This document shows positions 13,207-26,841 of a DNA stretch of 64,000 bases, one piece after another. How positions within the stretch are numbered: position 1 is the first letter of the stretch; each line of letters begins with the position of its first letter. A model generated the notes under the pieces. It made no database searches. It was not told the origin of the DNA and saw only the letters and a program-made list of their open reading frames with translations. Position numbers and translations under genes: made by a program. The stretch comes from Argentina anserina (taxonomy: Eukaryota; Streptophyta; Magnoliopsida; Rosales; Rosaceae): contig NC_065875.1 in the NCBI RefSeq assembly GCF_933775445.1, positions 21,079,555 through 21,143,554 on the forward strand. The letters are read 5' to 3'.

Positions 13207-14758
13207 TCAGAACATGTAATCATATACCACAACATGTGTTGCTGGCATGACAACAGGAAGATTTTCGACATAAAGATAGAAGCGTCTAAGGTTCTCCTTT
13301 GAAAGAGTTACGGCATCAATCACGTCACTACTTCTAGTGAGCACCCACAAGTCTGTAGAATTTACTCTCTTGAGGTTGCCACGGCAAAAAGGGCATGACT
13401 GTGATCGTGCATTCCTGTAATCAGGTACATTGTAGATCACCAGAAGTAAGTAACATGACTACATGAGCAGTAATTCTTAATGAAACTAGAAAAATAAATG
13501 AGGATGGGAAGTTCTTAATTATACCAATCATGGAAGCAAGTGATACACATAGAATGTCCACAATTCGGCAACACCATGTTTGCATAGTTTTCCATACATA
13601 TACCGCATTCATCATCTCTGTCTAGATCATTATCCGAGAGGTTTTTCCAGTCTTCCATCCTCTTTTGGCTTCTCTTATTATTTTCCAGTTCGTTAAACTC
13701 GCCTTCAAGTTGTCTAAGATAAGGATATATTACACCTGCAATGATTTTCCAGCAAAAAAAAAAAACACTGATACATTAAATCTAATTTCCAAGAGGCAGG
13801 GAATTTTTCAATAAGAAAATAAGAGTTTAAGCATAAGAAGCTAACAGCAGAAGAATAAACATACCATAAAATTCCCGTATACTGATCTTTTGTTCTTTGG
13901 AGGATATTGAAGGAACACCATCTACATGTACCTGCACCATTATGCATTGCTTAATTTCTGTTGTTTAGACAACATAAAAAGTCTTTCATTTCTGGTTTTA
14001 CAGGAAGTCAACAAAAAAGAAGAAGATAAAACCAAAAGATTACCTTGTATACAAGAATGTGGAGGAGGCCCAAGTAATTGGGAAGTATGTCTGTGCAACT
14101 GTAATCCATCCATTCAATGAAATAAAGGAAAAGAGGGGCAAAGGGGCTGTAAGACCATCTCATTTGGATACAATCTCCACCATAATCTCTGGGAAGAGAA
14201 GCTGCCCTGCAATTCCATTTCATAAATCAATGGAAAAAAGTATCAGATTACATATGCACCGGTAAATTGACCATTACAACAACATAATGTCACACGTTTA
14301 GCAGTTGGAAATAAAAGCTTGAAGAAGGGACTTCGTCTTCTCCTGAGATTTTGGAGGTGAAGACATAATTGCTGTGACGTTATGATGTCTATGAGGTTTA
14401 TGATTTTCTCAGCTACAAACCCCTTGAGGGCAACATCACTAATCATGCACATACACCAAACTTTACTTTTCTGCTCCGATGAAAATTACCATCTAACAAC
14501 CAAAACTGAATTGAGTATACCACACAGCAAACCACCCAGAAAATTAAAGATAAGGCAAATGCATTCCACAGTATTGATTGATCAACAACAAAGAACCAAA
14601 CTTTTTATCACAACAAATAAAGAACCAATCTTGATCATAAACACAGAACTAACTGTTCAGAACGAATAGACTCACAAGCTGTTGGCATGTTGTATATCAG
14701 CTTCAAGAGCCTTGATAGATTCTGCGAAACAAGATTTGCCGGCCTGATCTTGCCACAT
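13207..14758 (-). CDS. AIRP2-like: RING-type E3 ubiquitin ligase, AIRP2-like (copy 1)
   Basis: Five exons on the minus strand, 14758-14676, 14206-14044, 13931-13865, 13735-13525 and 13414-13207, join in frame to 243 residues. The product matches the plan of Arabidopsis AIRP2, a cytosolic RING ligase that promotes ABA responses: an N-terminal block (KALEADIQHANSLAASLPRD, then QMRWSYSPFAPLFLYFIEWMD), a linker, and a C3HC4 RING with C148, C151, C163, H165, C168, C171, C182 and C185, followed by the family tail (LKRVNSTDLWVL, LRRFYLYVENLP). All zinc ligands are present. The start MWQDQAGKS precedes the conserved N-terminal block directly. A diverged copy lies in inverted orientation at 23814-25313, on the far side of the receptor kinase. 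The role in ABA signalling is by analogy. Confidence 0.9.
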
Positions 14759-16395
14759 GTGTTCTCCCTCCCTTTTCAGTTATGAGGAGAAAAGAAGAAG
14801 GGAAGGAAACAGAGACAAGAAGAGGGATGAGATGAAAAGACTGAGTTTATTGGTGGGATGAGTAAGTTCTGGTTTTTGTTTTTGTTGAAGAATGTTTGAG
14901 GTGGGAGGCATTAGATGGTGCGGTTTTAAAAAGAAATAGAGAAAGATAGGAGCAAAGTTAAGCTTTGCTTAGTGTTCAAACATATCCCACTTCAAGGAAA
15001 GAAAGGGATGCCTTCTCTTTCTCATGTTGCCTACATATTGTATCAACTACCTTCAGGCTTGGGCTTCACCACTGTCTGCAAGGCCAACTCTGACTTTTGG
15101 GATACTTTGGACCTCAAGTCCTCCTTAATCAATGTTGTCAAAGAATAAATCCACCCGTCAGAGTTGAATTTCATGGATATTCACCTTGGTGAAATTTTCC
15201 AAGTAGTAATTTAGGCTCTTCCTCAACACTTGTTATCAAATGGACGGTGTATATCTAGAGAACATGAACTATCCATTACCTGGAAATAGTTGGTTAACCA
15301 CCGTTCTTACATGATACAACAATTTGATATATGCACTAAATCAAGAGAGTTCAAACAACATATCCAAAGTTAAGAGTGTTTAAACACGCAGATCCAAAGT
15401 CACTCGAATTATCGATCCATCAGTGATGTCGAAAAAATAGACTTGTGTACTAAGTTATCTACGTGAAACATACACAATTCTTACATTCGTCATCACTCTT
15501 CCAGAAGAGTCAAACTTGGATAGAGAAAAAAAAAACATAATTTGCTTAGTGTTGGCATGTTTATGGTTGCTCCAAGAAAAAAATCAAATTTGGGTTGCGA
15601 GGGTTGACAGAAAAAATCAAAACTGATCCCCATGATTGTGACATTCTCAAATATCTAGGGTCAGTACTCAGTAGGACAGTAGGTGATCTAACTGCTACCA
15701 TAGTTTAAGTGGAAAATTAGTAGTGTGATAAACACATCACAACTATAATCAATTTGGTTAAGCTGGAATACCAACTTAGACAGAACACATAAATTGCAAT
15801 GTTCATGGAGCCCGAAACCGACTTGGCCATTAATGACTAATGATCAAAATGATCAAGGTTTGTATTAGTGGACTCTCCAAATATCAATTTTAGAGCCCAA
15901 TCATTGTTTGCTTTGGGGTTTTAGCCTTTAAATTTTGTCTCTTTTCTGCAACTGCATTGCTGCTTTACCATGCTTCATTATCAAGTTCTGGGTCCAAAAT
16001 GAATACAAAGCATTTTATGCAGCTGGAACAACTGGGGCTGTTGATGATGATAGCATTTTTGCCTGTTGATTTTATGGGTGCCGATAATTTATGCAAGAAG
16101 TTTGTTAAAATGCTTATCGAAACTTATGTACGTGTAAATGTTAAACAAGTAAATGAAAGCAAGAGCTTCCTGGTCACTATTTTCTGCTTTCATGGCTCAT
16201 TGTGTCAATCTGCAACTACCAAGTACTAGCTAACACAATAAATGTGATTTTACATCTATTTGTGCCCCTTGGTCTTTAAATTTTGTATCTAATCTGTAAC
16301 TACATTGCAGGTTATGTTTGCTTAACAATCAAATTCTCATCAACTATATATAGAAGAAAAAGCATTTCTACGGTAGGCAGACTCAAGGTGTTACA
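14759..16395. other. Intergenic region
   Basis: Begins with the promoter side of the RING gene. Nothing recognisable was found in 15000-15950. An open frame at 15957-16229 has no family resemblance I can name, and its phrase 'tttgttaaaatgc' recurs at 16757, just beyond the second TRIM, suggesting a local duplication. Confidence 0.45.
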
Positions 16396-16750
16396 TGATA
16401 AAGTGATATGAGGTTCACATCCAAACTCAATTGGCAATGGATGGAGTGACACAAACTCTTATAAACTCACATGCTAGGTCTCAATTCCCAATGTGAGATT
16501 TATATTCTCAACACACCCCCGCACGTGTGGCGAATTTTCAAGCCATACACGTGGACAACATTTTGGGTGACGTGAAGTCTGTATGGCCATTTGGGCTTCA
16601 CACGTGGACGTGAGTAATCCGCTCTGATACCATAATAAAGTGATCTGAGGTTCATATCCAAAATCAATTGGCAATTGATAGAGTGACCCAAATCCTTATA
16701 AACCCACAAGCTATGTTCTAATTCCTAATGTGAGATTTATATTCTCAACA
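16396..16750 (-). mobile_element. TRIM retroelement, 355 bp, complete (copy 2)
   Basis: Same family, orientation and total length as the copy at 12236-12590. LTRs of 118 bp each lie at 16633-16750 (5' on minus) and 16396-16513 (3'). On the minus strand the 5' LTR is followed immediately by TGGTATCAGAGCGG, an exact initiator tRNA-Met primer-binding core, and a polypurine run GCGGGGGTG precedes the 3' LTR. The target duplication TTACA lies at 16391-16395 and 16751-16755 and differs from that of copy 1, so the two inserted independently. Internal length is only about 119 bp and non-coding. Confidence 0.95.
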
Positions 16751-17975
16751 TTACATGTTTGTTAAAATGCGTTGAACAAAACTTATATGCAGAAAAACAT
16801 AAACGAGATTTGAATGAGGTGTCTGACGAATTGTCTCCAAAAATTGGTTTATGTCTAATTATCTCCAAAATGAAAGAGGGACATGATCGAAAAACGAAAA
16901 CTAGCATTACGATTTACGAGTTTCTTCATCTCGAATATTATGAACCGTAACAATGTGCTGGTTGTTATCATTGGCTGTATGAGTCAGTCTGCAATGAAGT
17001 AATACTATTGATGTGATTTTACAGTGGGTGAGTGAATTTGATATGATGACGATGGGTTGATAGAGATGGTGATATACTTGGGGACCATGTCATCGTCAAA
17101 TTCTAATCCTTCATGCTTTTTCAAAGTTGAGAAAAGGTAGAGACAATGGGATGAGAAAGGAGATATCGTTGTAAGCTATAAAGCAAAAGCCTATAAAGCA
17201 AAGGGAATATGTATTTAGATGCTGTGTGTTAGTCTTCCACTCTTCCTAGTGTTGTTACCCGAGCTCCTCTTTGCGTCTCAAAATTCTCATCCTAATTCCC
17301 GATTTCCCGTCCCGTCACATCCTTATTTCACATAACAGTTTTCGGTAATTTTTCTCCATCAATGCATTTAAGTTTTAAGTTCAAATCTCTCGTTTTTTTT
17401 TCTTTTTCTCTTTATTAGTTTTCGCTTAATGTTTCATGCAATCATATTAGAGATGATACTCGATACTATGCAATAAGTTGTGCACTTGTGCACAGACATG
17501 AGTATGGAATCATGAAGCGAGGACACTAATCAAACCAAATCCTTTGCTATCAAAATATAGGTGTTGAAGCTTTGATAGAAATGCTTTGCTCATAGCAATG
17601 ATTATTGGAAACACAAATCAATGACTCCAAAGTTTTGATCTTTTTTACATTGTAGACTGAGCTTGTGTCACTCTTTCCCAACGTTAAAAACCCAAAAAAT
17701 ACAAAGACAAACCAAAACCGCGTATCCAAAAGCCTCTAGAGATCAATTTTCTAGGGGGCGGGAAAAGAAAGAAGATTCCAAAATCAGAAAGAGAAAGCCA
17801 ACGTGATTGAACACACCACAAAACCCTCTTCAATCAAGAAAAAGGGAAAGCTGAGTGGAGTATTGTACTAGAGAAACACAGATCCTTACGCAATAAGCTT
17901 AACACAAACAGTTTCGGTTTCATCAACCTCACATTCCACCCAACACTGCAAAAGCTCACTTCTTTCTCATTTTCA
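16751..17975. other. Intergenic region and receptor-kinase promoter
   Basis: No coding sequence is supported. 17640-17975 is the probable promoter and 5' UTR of the receptor kinase that starts at 17976. A small frame at 16759-16950 is unrecognised. Confidence 0.45.
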
Positions 17976-20900
17976 ATGGCTTCATTACTTTACTGCATGT
18001 TCATATTTCTTTACCTAGTCTCCTCTGTTCAGTCCCAAGTTCAAGGTATGTTCTTTAATAAAGCTGTTAGTAGATTCTCAGTTCTGTTCGGTGAAATCCA
18101 AGTTAGTATTTGTTTTTGTAGTTCAAATTTTGTAACTTTAGCTTCAATTCTATCAAATATGTACAGAGTTTGTTAGTATTGATTGTGGAGGTTCAAGTAA
18201 TTCCAGTGACCCAAGTACTGGACTTTCATGGATTTCAGACATGGGTCTCATGAAACAGGGCAGGTCAGTCCCGGTACAAAACCCAAATGGAAACTTGGTA
18301 CAGTATCAAACCCGCAGAGATTTCCCCATAGACGGCAAAAAGTACTGTTACACCTTAAGCACACAAGAGAGGAGAAGGTACTTAGTTCGTGCAACGTTTC
18401 AGTATGGCAGCCTGAAAAGTGAGGATACATACCCCAAATTCGAGCTTTACTTGGATACAACTATGTGGTCTACTGTGACTATATTCGAAGCCTCGAGAAC
18501 ATATGTCAATGAGATGATCATCAGGGCGTCGTCTAATTCAGTTGATGTTTGTGTGTGTTGTGCCACAACTGGTTTCCCATTCATTTCCACTCTGGAGTTG
18601 AGGCCTTTGAACATTTCTATGTATGCCACGGATTACGAGGATGATTTTTTCTTGAAAGTGGCTGCTAGGGTGAATTTTGGCGCTCCAAGCACGGATGTCA
18701 TCAGGTAAATCAAGCAGTACTAGCTCAATAATGCATTTTAAGTTTTTGTAGAAACTAGTGCCTGAACTAGTTGTTTTGTGAATGAACTAGTTTGGATGAT
18801 TTGATGTGGTGATTTTTATACCTACATTGCAAATGTAATGTTTTTCTCAGGTACCCTGATGATCCATATGACCGGATTTGGGACTCGGATCTTGTGAAAA
18901 GGCAGAACTATCTGGTAGGGGTGGCCCCTGGTACAGAAAGAATCAATACATCTATAAATGTGGATACAGGAAGCAGAGAGTATCCACCTATGAAGGTGAT
19001 GCAGACCGCAGTTGTTGGCACAAAGGGAACACTAAGCTACAGATTGAATCTAGATGGTTTCCCAGCAAATGCTCGAGCTTATGCTTATTTTGCAGAAATA
19101 GAGGATTTAGGTGCCAATGACAGTAGGAAGTTTAGACTTGAGCAACCGAACTTACCGGAGTATAATAGTGCGGTGGTGAATATTGCTGAGAATGCAAATG
19201 GGATGTACACTCTTTATGAACCGAGCTACATGAATGTGAGTCTGGAGTTTGTTCTGTCATTTGCATTTGTTAAGACATCAGATTCTACACGAGGACCACT
19301 TCTAAATGCAATAGAAATAAGTAAATACGTGCCGATTGCTGCAAAGACGGATAGACAAGACTGTAAGTTCCATGATCTTACTATTGTGTTACCACTTACC
19401 TGAGAATTTGTATCAGATTGGCTGTTGATTACCAGTCATGGTTATTATTGTAGCGGCTGTCCTCAACATTCTTCGTCTCATGTCCTCCGAAAGTCTGTCA
19501 CTAGATGAAGGTGATCCATGTGTCCCTACTCCCTGGGAATGGGTGAATTGTAGTTCTATAGCACCATTGAGAATTGTAAAAATGTAAGTTCTTCATACCT
19601 TTACTCTCTGGAAACCTCTCCTCCTATTTTTTTTTCTATTGAACTTAGGTTTTATACATGTTTGAACTTGCAAACCATCAGACAGGACATATGAAACTCT
19701 GAAAGGATTTATAGACTCTTAAGACAATGGTTAAGGTCAGAGTCATCATGTAGGTAGCTTCATTATTCATCAAATGCACCTTTGGTGGTGCAGCTAATGC
19801 TAATGTACATTAGCCGAAACCAATAGACATAATTACTTCTATGAACATCAAGCATTCAAATTTCAGATCTTCAACTATGGTAGAGTTACTAGCTTATAAG
19901 TTCGTGGATGGATGTCTATAGAAGTCCTTGTTGGGACAACAAAAGGTATTGCATCGATAGATCAATGTAGGTTGCTAAGCACTTTCTCTATTGCCCAAAA
20001 TCCTAAGTTCTGAAAATTATAATTAGCATTTATAGTCTAGGAGCTTAGCTGCAGATTGCAACTCTAACATATGGGTATAGTGACTTATCAGGGAAAAATA
20101 TGAAAGGTGAAATTCCAAGGGAGCTAAATAACATGCAGGAATTGACAGAGTTGTAAGACTTTATTATCTTCTAAATATATGTTTGTTTATTTTTTTTCTC
20201 TATCTTTTTCACTTTTTAGTTGCTCTTGCAATTGATTACTTTGTGTCACTTAGGTGGTTGGCCGGTAACTCCTTCAGTGGCCCATTTCCTGACATCAGTA
20301 ATCTTATCAATATAAAGATTCTGTAAGCTTTTCAAATCTTGCAACAAGACTTTGTTCTGTGAATTCCTAGAGTTTCATCATTGATTCTTCCTTTGTTCTT
20401 TGGTCAACATGGAGGCATCTAGAGAATAACAAATTGACTGGTGCACTACCTTCTTACCTGAATAGCTTGTCTAATTTGCAAGAACTGTAAGCAGCAATCT
20501 ACTTCAACTGTGCTGTCTTTGTGTTCAATGCTTCATATGTTGTCAAGATTTGAAGTTCCTTGGACTGTCTTACTCAAACTTTGATACTCGTTTTGAGCAT
20601 GTTGTAAATGTGAATCCATATGCGGCAGGTACATTCAGAACAATTCGTTCAGTGGGGAAATTCCTGCAGGACTGTTAACAGGGAATGTCACCTTTGAGTA
20701 AGTGTGTCTCTAATGCAATATGAATATGACATTATGAAGTAAGAGCTTGACAGCAATGTATATAATTTGTTTTCCAATGACTACACATCTTTACTCACAA
20801 ATGTCAACATAAAGTTTAAGACATCAATAGCCTTGAATAGTTTATCAACAGAGGCTACTCTATTTTTCAGATACAATGATAATCCCAGGCTACACAAGGG

Positions 20901-22579
20901 AGAACACAAGCACAAGCATGTAAAGTTGATAATTGGAATTTCAGTTGGAGTACTAGCGGTTGTAACCATTTTAATCTTGGGGGGTCTATTGCTTTTGCGT
21001 GGTCATCGAGAAAAGTCACATGAACAGAAAAGATATCACAAAGGTTTGTACTTCAAGAATCTGTTGTACTATTATCATAGTTCTGCAATTCAACATCTGT
21101 TCTTCTGCATCAGGTGATTCTCTGCGTGCCAGCACGAAGCCTTCAACAGTCTATTCAGGTTCCAGGGGGCATTTGATGGAAGAAGGCATAGCTTGCTACA
21201 TTACACTCTCTGACCTGGAAGAAGCCACTAACAGTTTTTCAAAGAAAATTGGGAAAGGAAGCTTTGGAACTGTCTATTATGGAAGGATGAAAGATGGAAA
21301 AGAGGTGGCGGTTAAAATGATGGCAGATTCATCTACCCACATGAATAAGCAATTTGTGACTGAGATAGCCCTTTTGTCAAGAATTCATCATAGGAACTTG
21401 GTTCCCCTAATTGGATACTGTGAAGAAGAACATCAATGCATTCTAGTTTATGAGTATATGCACAATGGGACTTTACGAGATCACTTACATGGTCTGCTTA
21501 CTCATCTAACACTATATAAGTTATAAATTCTCAGATGTGTTGTTTGCAAGAAGTCTGATCAGCTGCATGACATAACTTGTTGAAAACAGGATCTACTGCC
21601 CCCAAGCACTTAGATTGGCTAATTCGCCTTCGGATAGCCGAAGATGCAGCAAAAGGTTAAGTTATAACTTCCTACTAGTTTATGCTTTCCTTCATTTTTA
21701 ACTTTATCTTAACAAAGTTTACATCTACAGGTCTTGAGTACTTGCACACTGGATGCAACCCTAGTATCATCCACCGAGATGTAAAAACGAGCAATATTTT
21801 ACTGGACAATAACATGAGAGCCAAAGTGTCAGATTTTGGACTGTCTAGGCAAGCAGAAGAAGATCTAACTCATATATCAAGTGTTGCTCGAGGAACAGTA
21901 GGGTACTTGGATCCCGAGTAAGCCATAATTATGATATATGCACAATTGCTGATTGATTATGTTCTCTCTTGGATACACTCAGTTTAAATCGTCTTTACTC
22001 TTAACAGGTATTATGCTAATCAGCAATTGACTGAAAAGAGTGATGTATATAGTTTCGGGGTTGTTCTACTAGAACTGATTTCAGGGAAAAAGCCTGTTTC
22101 ACCAGAAGACTTTGGTCCTGAATTGAACATTGTTCACTGGGTATGCCATCCACTCCACTCAAATTACTATTAAAGTTCAAAACTGATCATCTTGCACTTC
22201 AGAATTGCATCTTGAAAACAATTGTAATCACATGAAAATTATTGATTTCCAGGCGAAATCCTTAATTCGTAAAGGGGATGTAGTAAGCATCATGGATCCA
22301 TTTCTGGAAGGGAATGTCAAGATTGAGTCCATTTGGAGAATTGCTGAAATTGCAATACAATGTGTTGAGCAATATGGAGTTTCTCGGCCAAGAATGCAGG
22401 AGATCATTGTAGCTATACAAGAGGCTGTGAAGATTGAAAAAGGCAGTGAGGCCAACCAGAGAATATCATCAGGTAGTTCTTCAAAGGCTCAGTCTTCCCG
22501 GAAAACTTTACTCACAAGCTTCCTTGAAATTGAGAGTCCTGACATATCAAAAGATTGCCTAACTCCATCTGCAAGATGA
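17976..22579 (+). CDS. LRR receptor-like serine/threonine kinase with malectin-like ectodomain (At1g67720/At2g37050-like)
   Basis: Fourteen exons join in frame to 931 residues: 17976-18045, 18167-18704, 18851-19362, 19454-19583, 20081-20152, 20254-20322, 20415-20486, 20629-20697, 20871-21043, 21114-21491, 21590-21655, 21731-21917, 22008-22140 and 22253-22579. Order: signal peptide (1-20), malectin-like ectodomain (about 25-370, with [14 protein letters not shown]), short LRR block on four exons of 69-72 nt, transmembrane helix (about 530-553), then the kinase domain. The kinase has GKGSFG (615-620), Lys636, HRDVK (731-735), DFG (751-753) and GYLDPEYY, so it looks catalytically complete and of the RD type. 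The exon pattern and tail (DCLTPSAR) match At1g67720-type LRR-I kinases. The ligand and pathway are unknown. Confidence 0.93.
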
Positions 22580-23813
22580 TTCTGTACCAAGCCTTTATTT
22601 TGCTGTTAACAATATTCTGACAATGATTATAGAAACTAATTCAATCTCAGTTCATTAAACATTGTAAAACTTTTTGCACATTATGTATGGTTCACCTGGT
22701 TTTGAAAGGAGTATGTACCTTACTGAAGCTTTTTTTATTTTTTAGAATGAAATATTTTGCAATTGCAGATTCTGTTATCAACAAATCAATAAATTAAGAA
22801 TCATTCTCCTACTCGAGACAGAAGCCACCATAAAATATGATTGGCAGACCCCATTCTCAAGTAGGGAAAAAAATAATTGACCTAATTTTGAGGCCTAAAA
22901 TTTCTTTTGCTTATTGCCACAACATCAATAATTCATAATTGCTAAGTATATATTGCTTTCCTTAAGGGATTCTCCACTAAGTCCACCTGACATGTTCTGT
23001 GGATAAACCTACCCCAAAAATGGGACCCACCCCTCTGATCAATGGTTACCAGGTGACTGCATAATGAGTCAGTAAAATAAATACTCCAATACACATAAGA
23101 GAAACCCACCACCAAATAAAATCATACAAAAAACAAGTAGTTGAATTAAAAACTTGGAATTTGTTCCTAAAACCATATAAATAATGCTCCATTCAGAAAT
23201 GATAACAATTTCATTCATTAAAAAAATCAGACAAAAGGTTCTTGCCCAATTTCAAAAGAGAACCAAATTTGTAAAAGCCAGATTAGATAGCCAACACAAA
23301 AATATCATTTCTCTTCTAATTACTTTGTGAACAGAATCATTTCTCTTATTTGACTTATCAAAGACATTTGAAAAAGGATAATATGATAATGAACATAATT
23401 TAAATGAGGGCGTCCTTCTCCAAATTCCGAAGAATTTTTTTTATTAAAAAAAACCATCTTCAATCCTTCATTATCATCATAGCAGGGTAGTTTTGTTATA
23501 CGTATTTTATTTGTGAGTCTGTGACCATAGGGAAACAAGCAACACCGAAAACAGTCATTTTCAGCCGCCTATATGTCACAGAAGGTTTTAGATTAAAAAA
23601 CCACACACAAAAGCCTAGGGAAACAAGCCTTTCTGTTCTGTCTTTGTTGCTCCGCCTATGAAGCTCTCTCTCTGAACAGAGACCATAACAACCCAGAAAG
23701 ATTAAACCTTTGTTGGTTTTCGATTGTGGGTTTCTCATACAAAGATTAAACATTTGTGAGCATAGAGAGGAGTTGTTTCTCTCTCTGTTCTTGGGTCTCT
23801 TTGCTTTGTTGTG
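22580..23813. other. Intergenic region
   Basis: 3' UTR of the receptor kinase followed by the promoter of the second RING gene. Small frames on the minus strand (23320-23882) overlap the probable 5' UTR and look spurious. No repeat stands out. Confidence 0.5.
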
Positions 23814-25313
23814 ATGGAGATGATATACTACCAGTCTTCGTACCAAGACTCTTTGAATGTTATAGAGGCTGATATACAGCATGCCAATTCTCTGTGAGTA
23901 CAGCTTTGCTTCTTGTTTATTTCTTTTTGTTTGCTAATTTTAGTTTTTGTTCTGCATAGCTTTTACTCAACTGGGAAGTTTTGTGTTTTGAGTCCAAGTC
24001 CAGATTTTTTTGCCTTGTAATCATGGTCAAAGATCATAGATTCCAATTGAGGCAAGAACAAGCAGAATCCATATTGTCTGGTCCATATTTAGCTCTCTGT
24101 GACTCTGTCTATTTGTCAATTTGGGATTTTTGGGGAGCATGGTTGAGTTCTTGATTGAATTGTAAAGGTGGGTACTTCGCTTGTTGTTTGTGTTGTACTA
24201 ATTTTGGTTTTGGATTATGGTATGTGTAGAGCTGCTGCAATTCCAAGAGCTAAGGGTGGTGTTCGTTTTGAAATGAAATTGGTCTACAATCACTGGGCTC
24301 CTCTCTTTCTGTTCATGTTGCAGTGGATTGATTCCTCATGCACTTGTCTACTTCCGGGATATCTAAATTTCTTCCATATACGTGTCTACAAGGTTGGTTT
24401 CTGCTTCTGTAGTCTATAAACGTGTATTGATTGTTATGGGGGAGTTTACTTTCTTTGTTGTAGAATTTGAGCATGCCTTTTTCGATACAGGTATACGCAG
24501 ACGGCAGACCGAAGATTTCGACCCATGGAAGGAAGGCAACTCTAAGGGACTTTTATTGTATGTGAAGTTGGCCTGTTATTCGACTTGTCTATGATTTCAG
24601 TTGGTAGTGACTTGTGTTTCACTAAATTGATTCTACCTTTATTTGGTTGTTCGAAATTGAACTGCAGCTGTTATCTTACCGTCTCTTCAGCGGCTTCATG
24701 GGGATTGTGGGGACATTGATGGTGCTGATGAAGAGCATCCTAGCATGAAAGTTTATGGGAAAAAGTTAATGAAAGGAGATAGCAGTCTTGGCAAAGCGAA
24801 GATAACTAAAGGGGATGGCAGTCTTGGCAATACTGAGTTAGAGAGAGAAGAGGAGTGTGGGATTTGCTTAGAGACGTGCACCAAAATGGTCTTGCCTAAT
24901 TGCTGTCACGAAATGTGCATCAAATGTTACCGAAATTGGTATGTACAAAGATTCGAAATTGAAATGTGTCCTCTTATTCATTTATGACTCCTATAACATT
25001 AACCATGAGTGGCTGTTTCCAAAGAGTCTTTTTTGCACTTGAAATGTTGGGTTGGTTTCTAGTTTACTAAAATAATCTTTGCTTAATGATCTGCAGGAAC
25101 AGAAAGTCGGAGGCCTGTCCTTTCTGTCGTGGTAATATAAAGAGAGTTAATTCAGAAGACTTATGGGTGCTCACTTGTAGTGATGATGTTGTCGACACCG
25201 AAACCGTTTCAAAGGAGGACCTGTTGCGATTTTACCTCTACATCAACAGCCTCCCGAAAGATTATCCAGATGCTCTTTTCTTGGTGTATTATGAGTACTC
25301 GAATTTGATCTGA
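23814..25313 (+). CDS. AIRP2-like: RING-type E3 ubiquitin ligase, AIRP2-like (copy 2, diverged)
   Basis: Five exons, 23814-23893, 24230-24392, 24491-24557, 24668-24938 and 25097-25313, give 265 residues. The exon structure matches copy 1 exactly: exons 2 and 3 are again 163 and 67 nt. The RING is complete (C167, C170, C182, H184, C187, C190, C201, C204), and the tail (FCRGNIKRVNSEDLWVL, LLRFYLYINSLP) is clearly the AIRP2 type. Two things differ from copy 1. The conserved YSP-containing N-terminal block is altered (LVYNHWAPLFLF), and the linker is longer because of two near-identical heptapeptides, KGDSSLG (139-145) and KGDGSLG (151-157). No stop or frameshift is present, so it is probably expressed, but the N-terminal divergence suggests relaxed or changed constraint. 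Confidence 0.88.
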
Positions 25314-26841
25314 AAAGAAGAATAACGAAGTACAGGCGGTGTACATAAAGAAATGAGGCTCCTGTCAATTGTAAATAGAATCTGGTAAGGAACTTTTATT
25401 TGATTTCTTACCCAAAATAACAGTTCTATGTTGTCTTTATCTAAGTTTAGATGTCAAGTGTATGATTGCTTCATTAGTAATATCAAAATTCTCGTTTCAT
25501 ATATTAGAAATCCATTGTTTAGCACAAAATCTATTAGGTAAATGGCTGCAATGAGCAACTCCATGTAAAACTCATTGTTGCAACTCACTTATGGGTTGGC
25601 CTATTAGATACTTCTTGTTTCCAGCATATGATTCCTAGGCTTAACCCTTAGAAGTGCGTTGAATGTCAAGAAGACATGAAAATGAATAAATGTGTAGCAA
25701 ATTACATTTTTTTTCCTTTCCAATATTTAATTACATAACATGATTTCCTATATATCAAAATGTGGTACGGAGTCAAAGGAGATTCAATGAGTTGATTCTT
25801 CATTACCTATATAAGTAAGAATATATTCATGAACACACAATGATGCCACAATAATGCAGCGTAACTTATCCGTTGGAACCCACCAACGTCAGTTTTGAAT
25901 CCACAAGACTAGGGTTTCTTGAATCTACGAGAAGTTCTAGAATTATATGAAATATGTCTCATACGGCCACAAGAGGTAGCTTAAATACTAAAACAAAACC
26001 CTATGGCGCTAACAAAAGCCTAATCAAGCTCATGGGTTAAAATAAAATTCAAAATAAATAAATTCTAAAATAAAATCTGAAAACACTAAAAGCTGTTTTT
26101 GAGGGTCTAAACGACGTCGAATGTCTGAAAAAGCACCCACGTCGTGAAAAAGCGACGTTCTTGGTTTCTGGTGCCGTTCCTTTTCCGAAAAAGTATTATT
26201 CGCCCTATTCTGAGCTCATAGCCCAAATATGAACAGTACCAGCATTCACTTTCTTGCATCGGTCCATTTTCTCTTCGAATCTTTGTGTCATTTGTTCTAC
26301 ATCACACAATTTTAGCCTCTTTTAGCAATTTACTGTATCAAATATGGAAATGTAGAGCTTTAGAAGCAGTCCATGTATGCTAAATTGCTGACCATGCTCC
26401 ATTGGGAAAATGAATGACTTATGTGCGACTACATTCACCGCGAAGAAGCAACTTTTAAACATGTGGTTAGAGAAGGTTGCAACAATCTTGATGTGTTAGA
26501 ATGATCTTGAGAAGGCCGCAAGGGACTTTTTGGTCCTTCCATTTTTGGCATAGATCACAGCCTTAAAAATCACCTTCCACTTGAATAAACTTGTTTTCAT
26601 GTACGTAGTACTATCTCTTGTGCTCTGGATTTGGAACCCAACTTAGCTGTGAGGCTTACTACACCCGGTCTCATTCTTGTGATAGAATAATTTTGCGATG
26701 GGAAACATATAACTTGAATCCGTGTTAAAAATATTACAATGGACAAGATTCTCGTAGAGAACATCCATGGTCTCACCAAACCACATATTATCAATAGACG
26801 ACTTACCTACTTGTGAGCTAGTCAATCTGTAAGGTCATTTA
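25314..26841. other. Intergenic, repeat-like
   Basis: 25860-26250 resembles degenerate repeat sequence but no ends could be paired. Minus-strand frames at 26597-26825 are fragments I could not identify; they may belong to the decayed acyltransferase next door or to another remnant. Confidence 0.35.

Noticed and set aside
15957..16229. Small gene at 15.96-16.23 kb
   Set aside because: No recognisable domain; part of its sequence is echoed beyond the TRIM, suggesting non-coding duplication.
12236..16750. A single large LTR element bounded by the two TRIM copies
   Set aside because: Each copy has its own pair of LTRs, primer-binding site and distinct target duplication.
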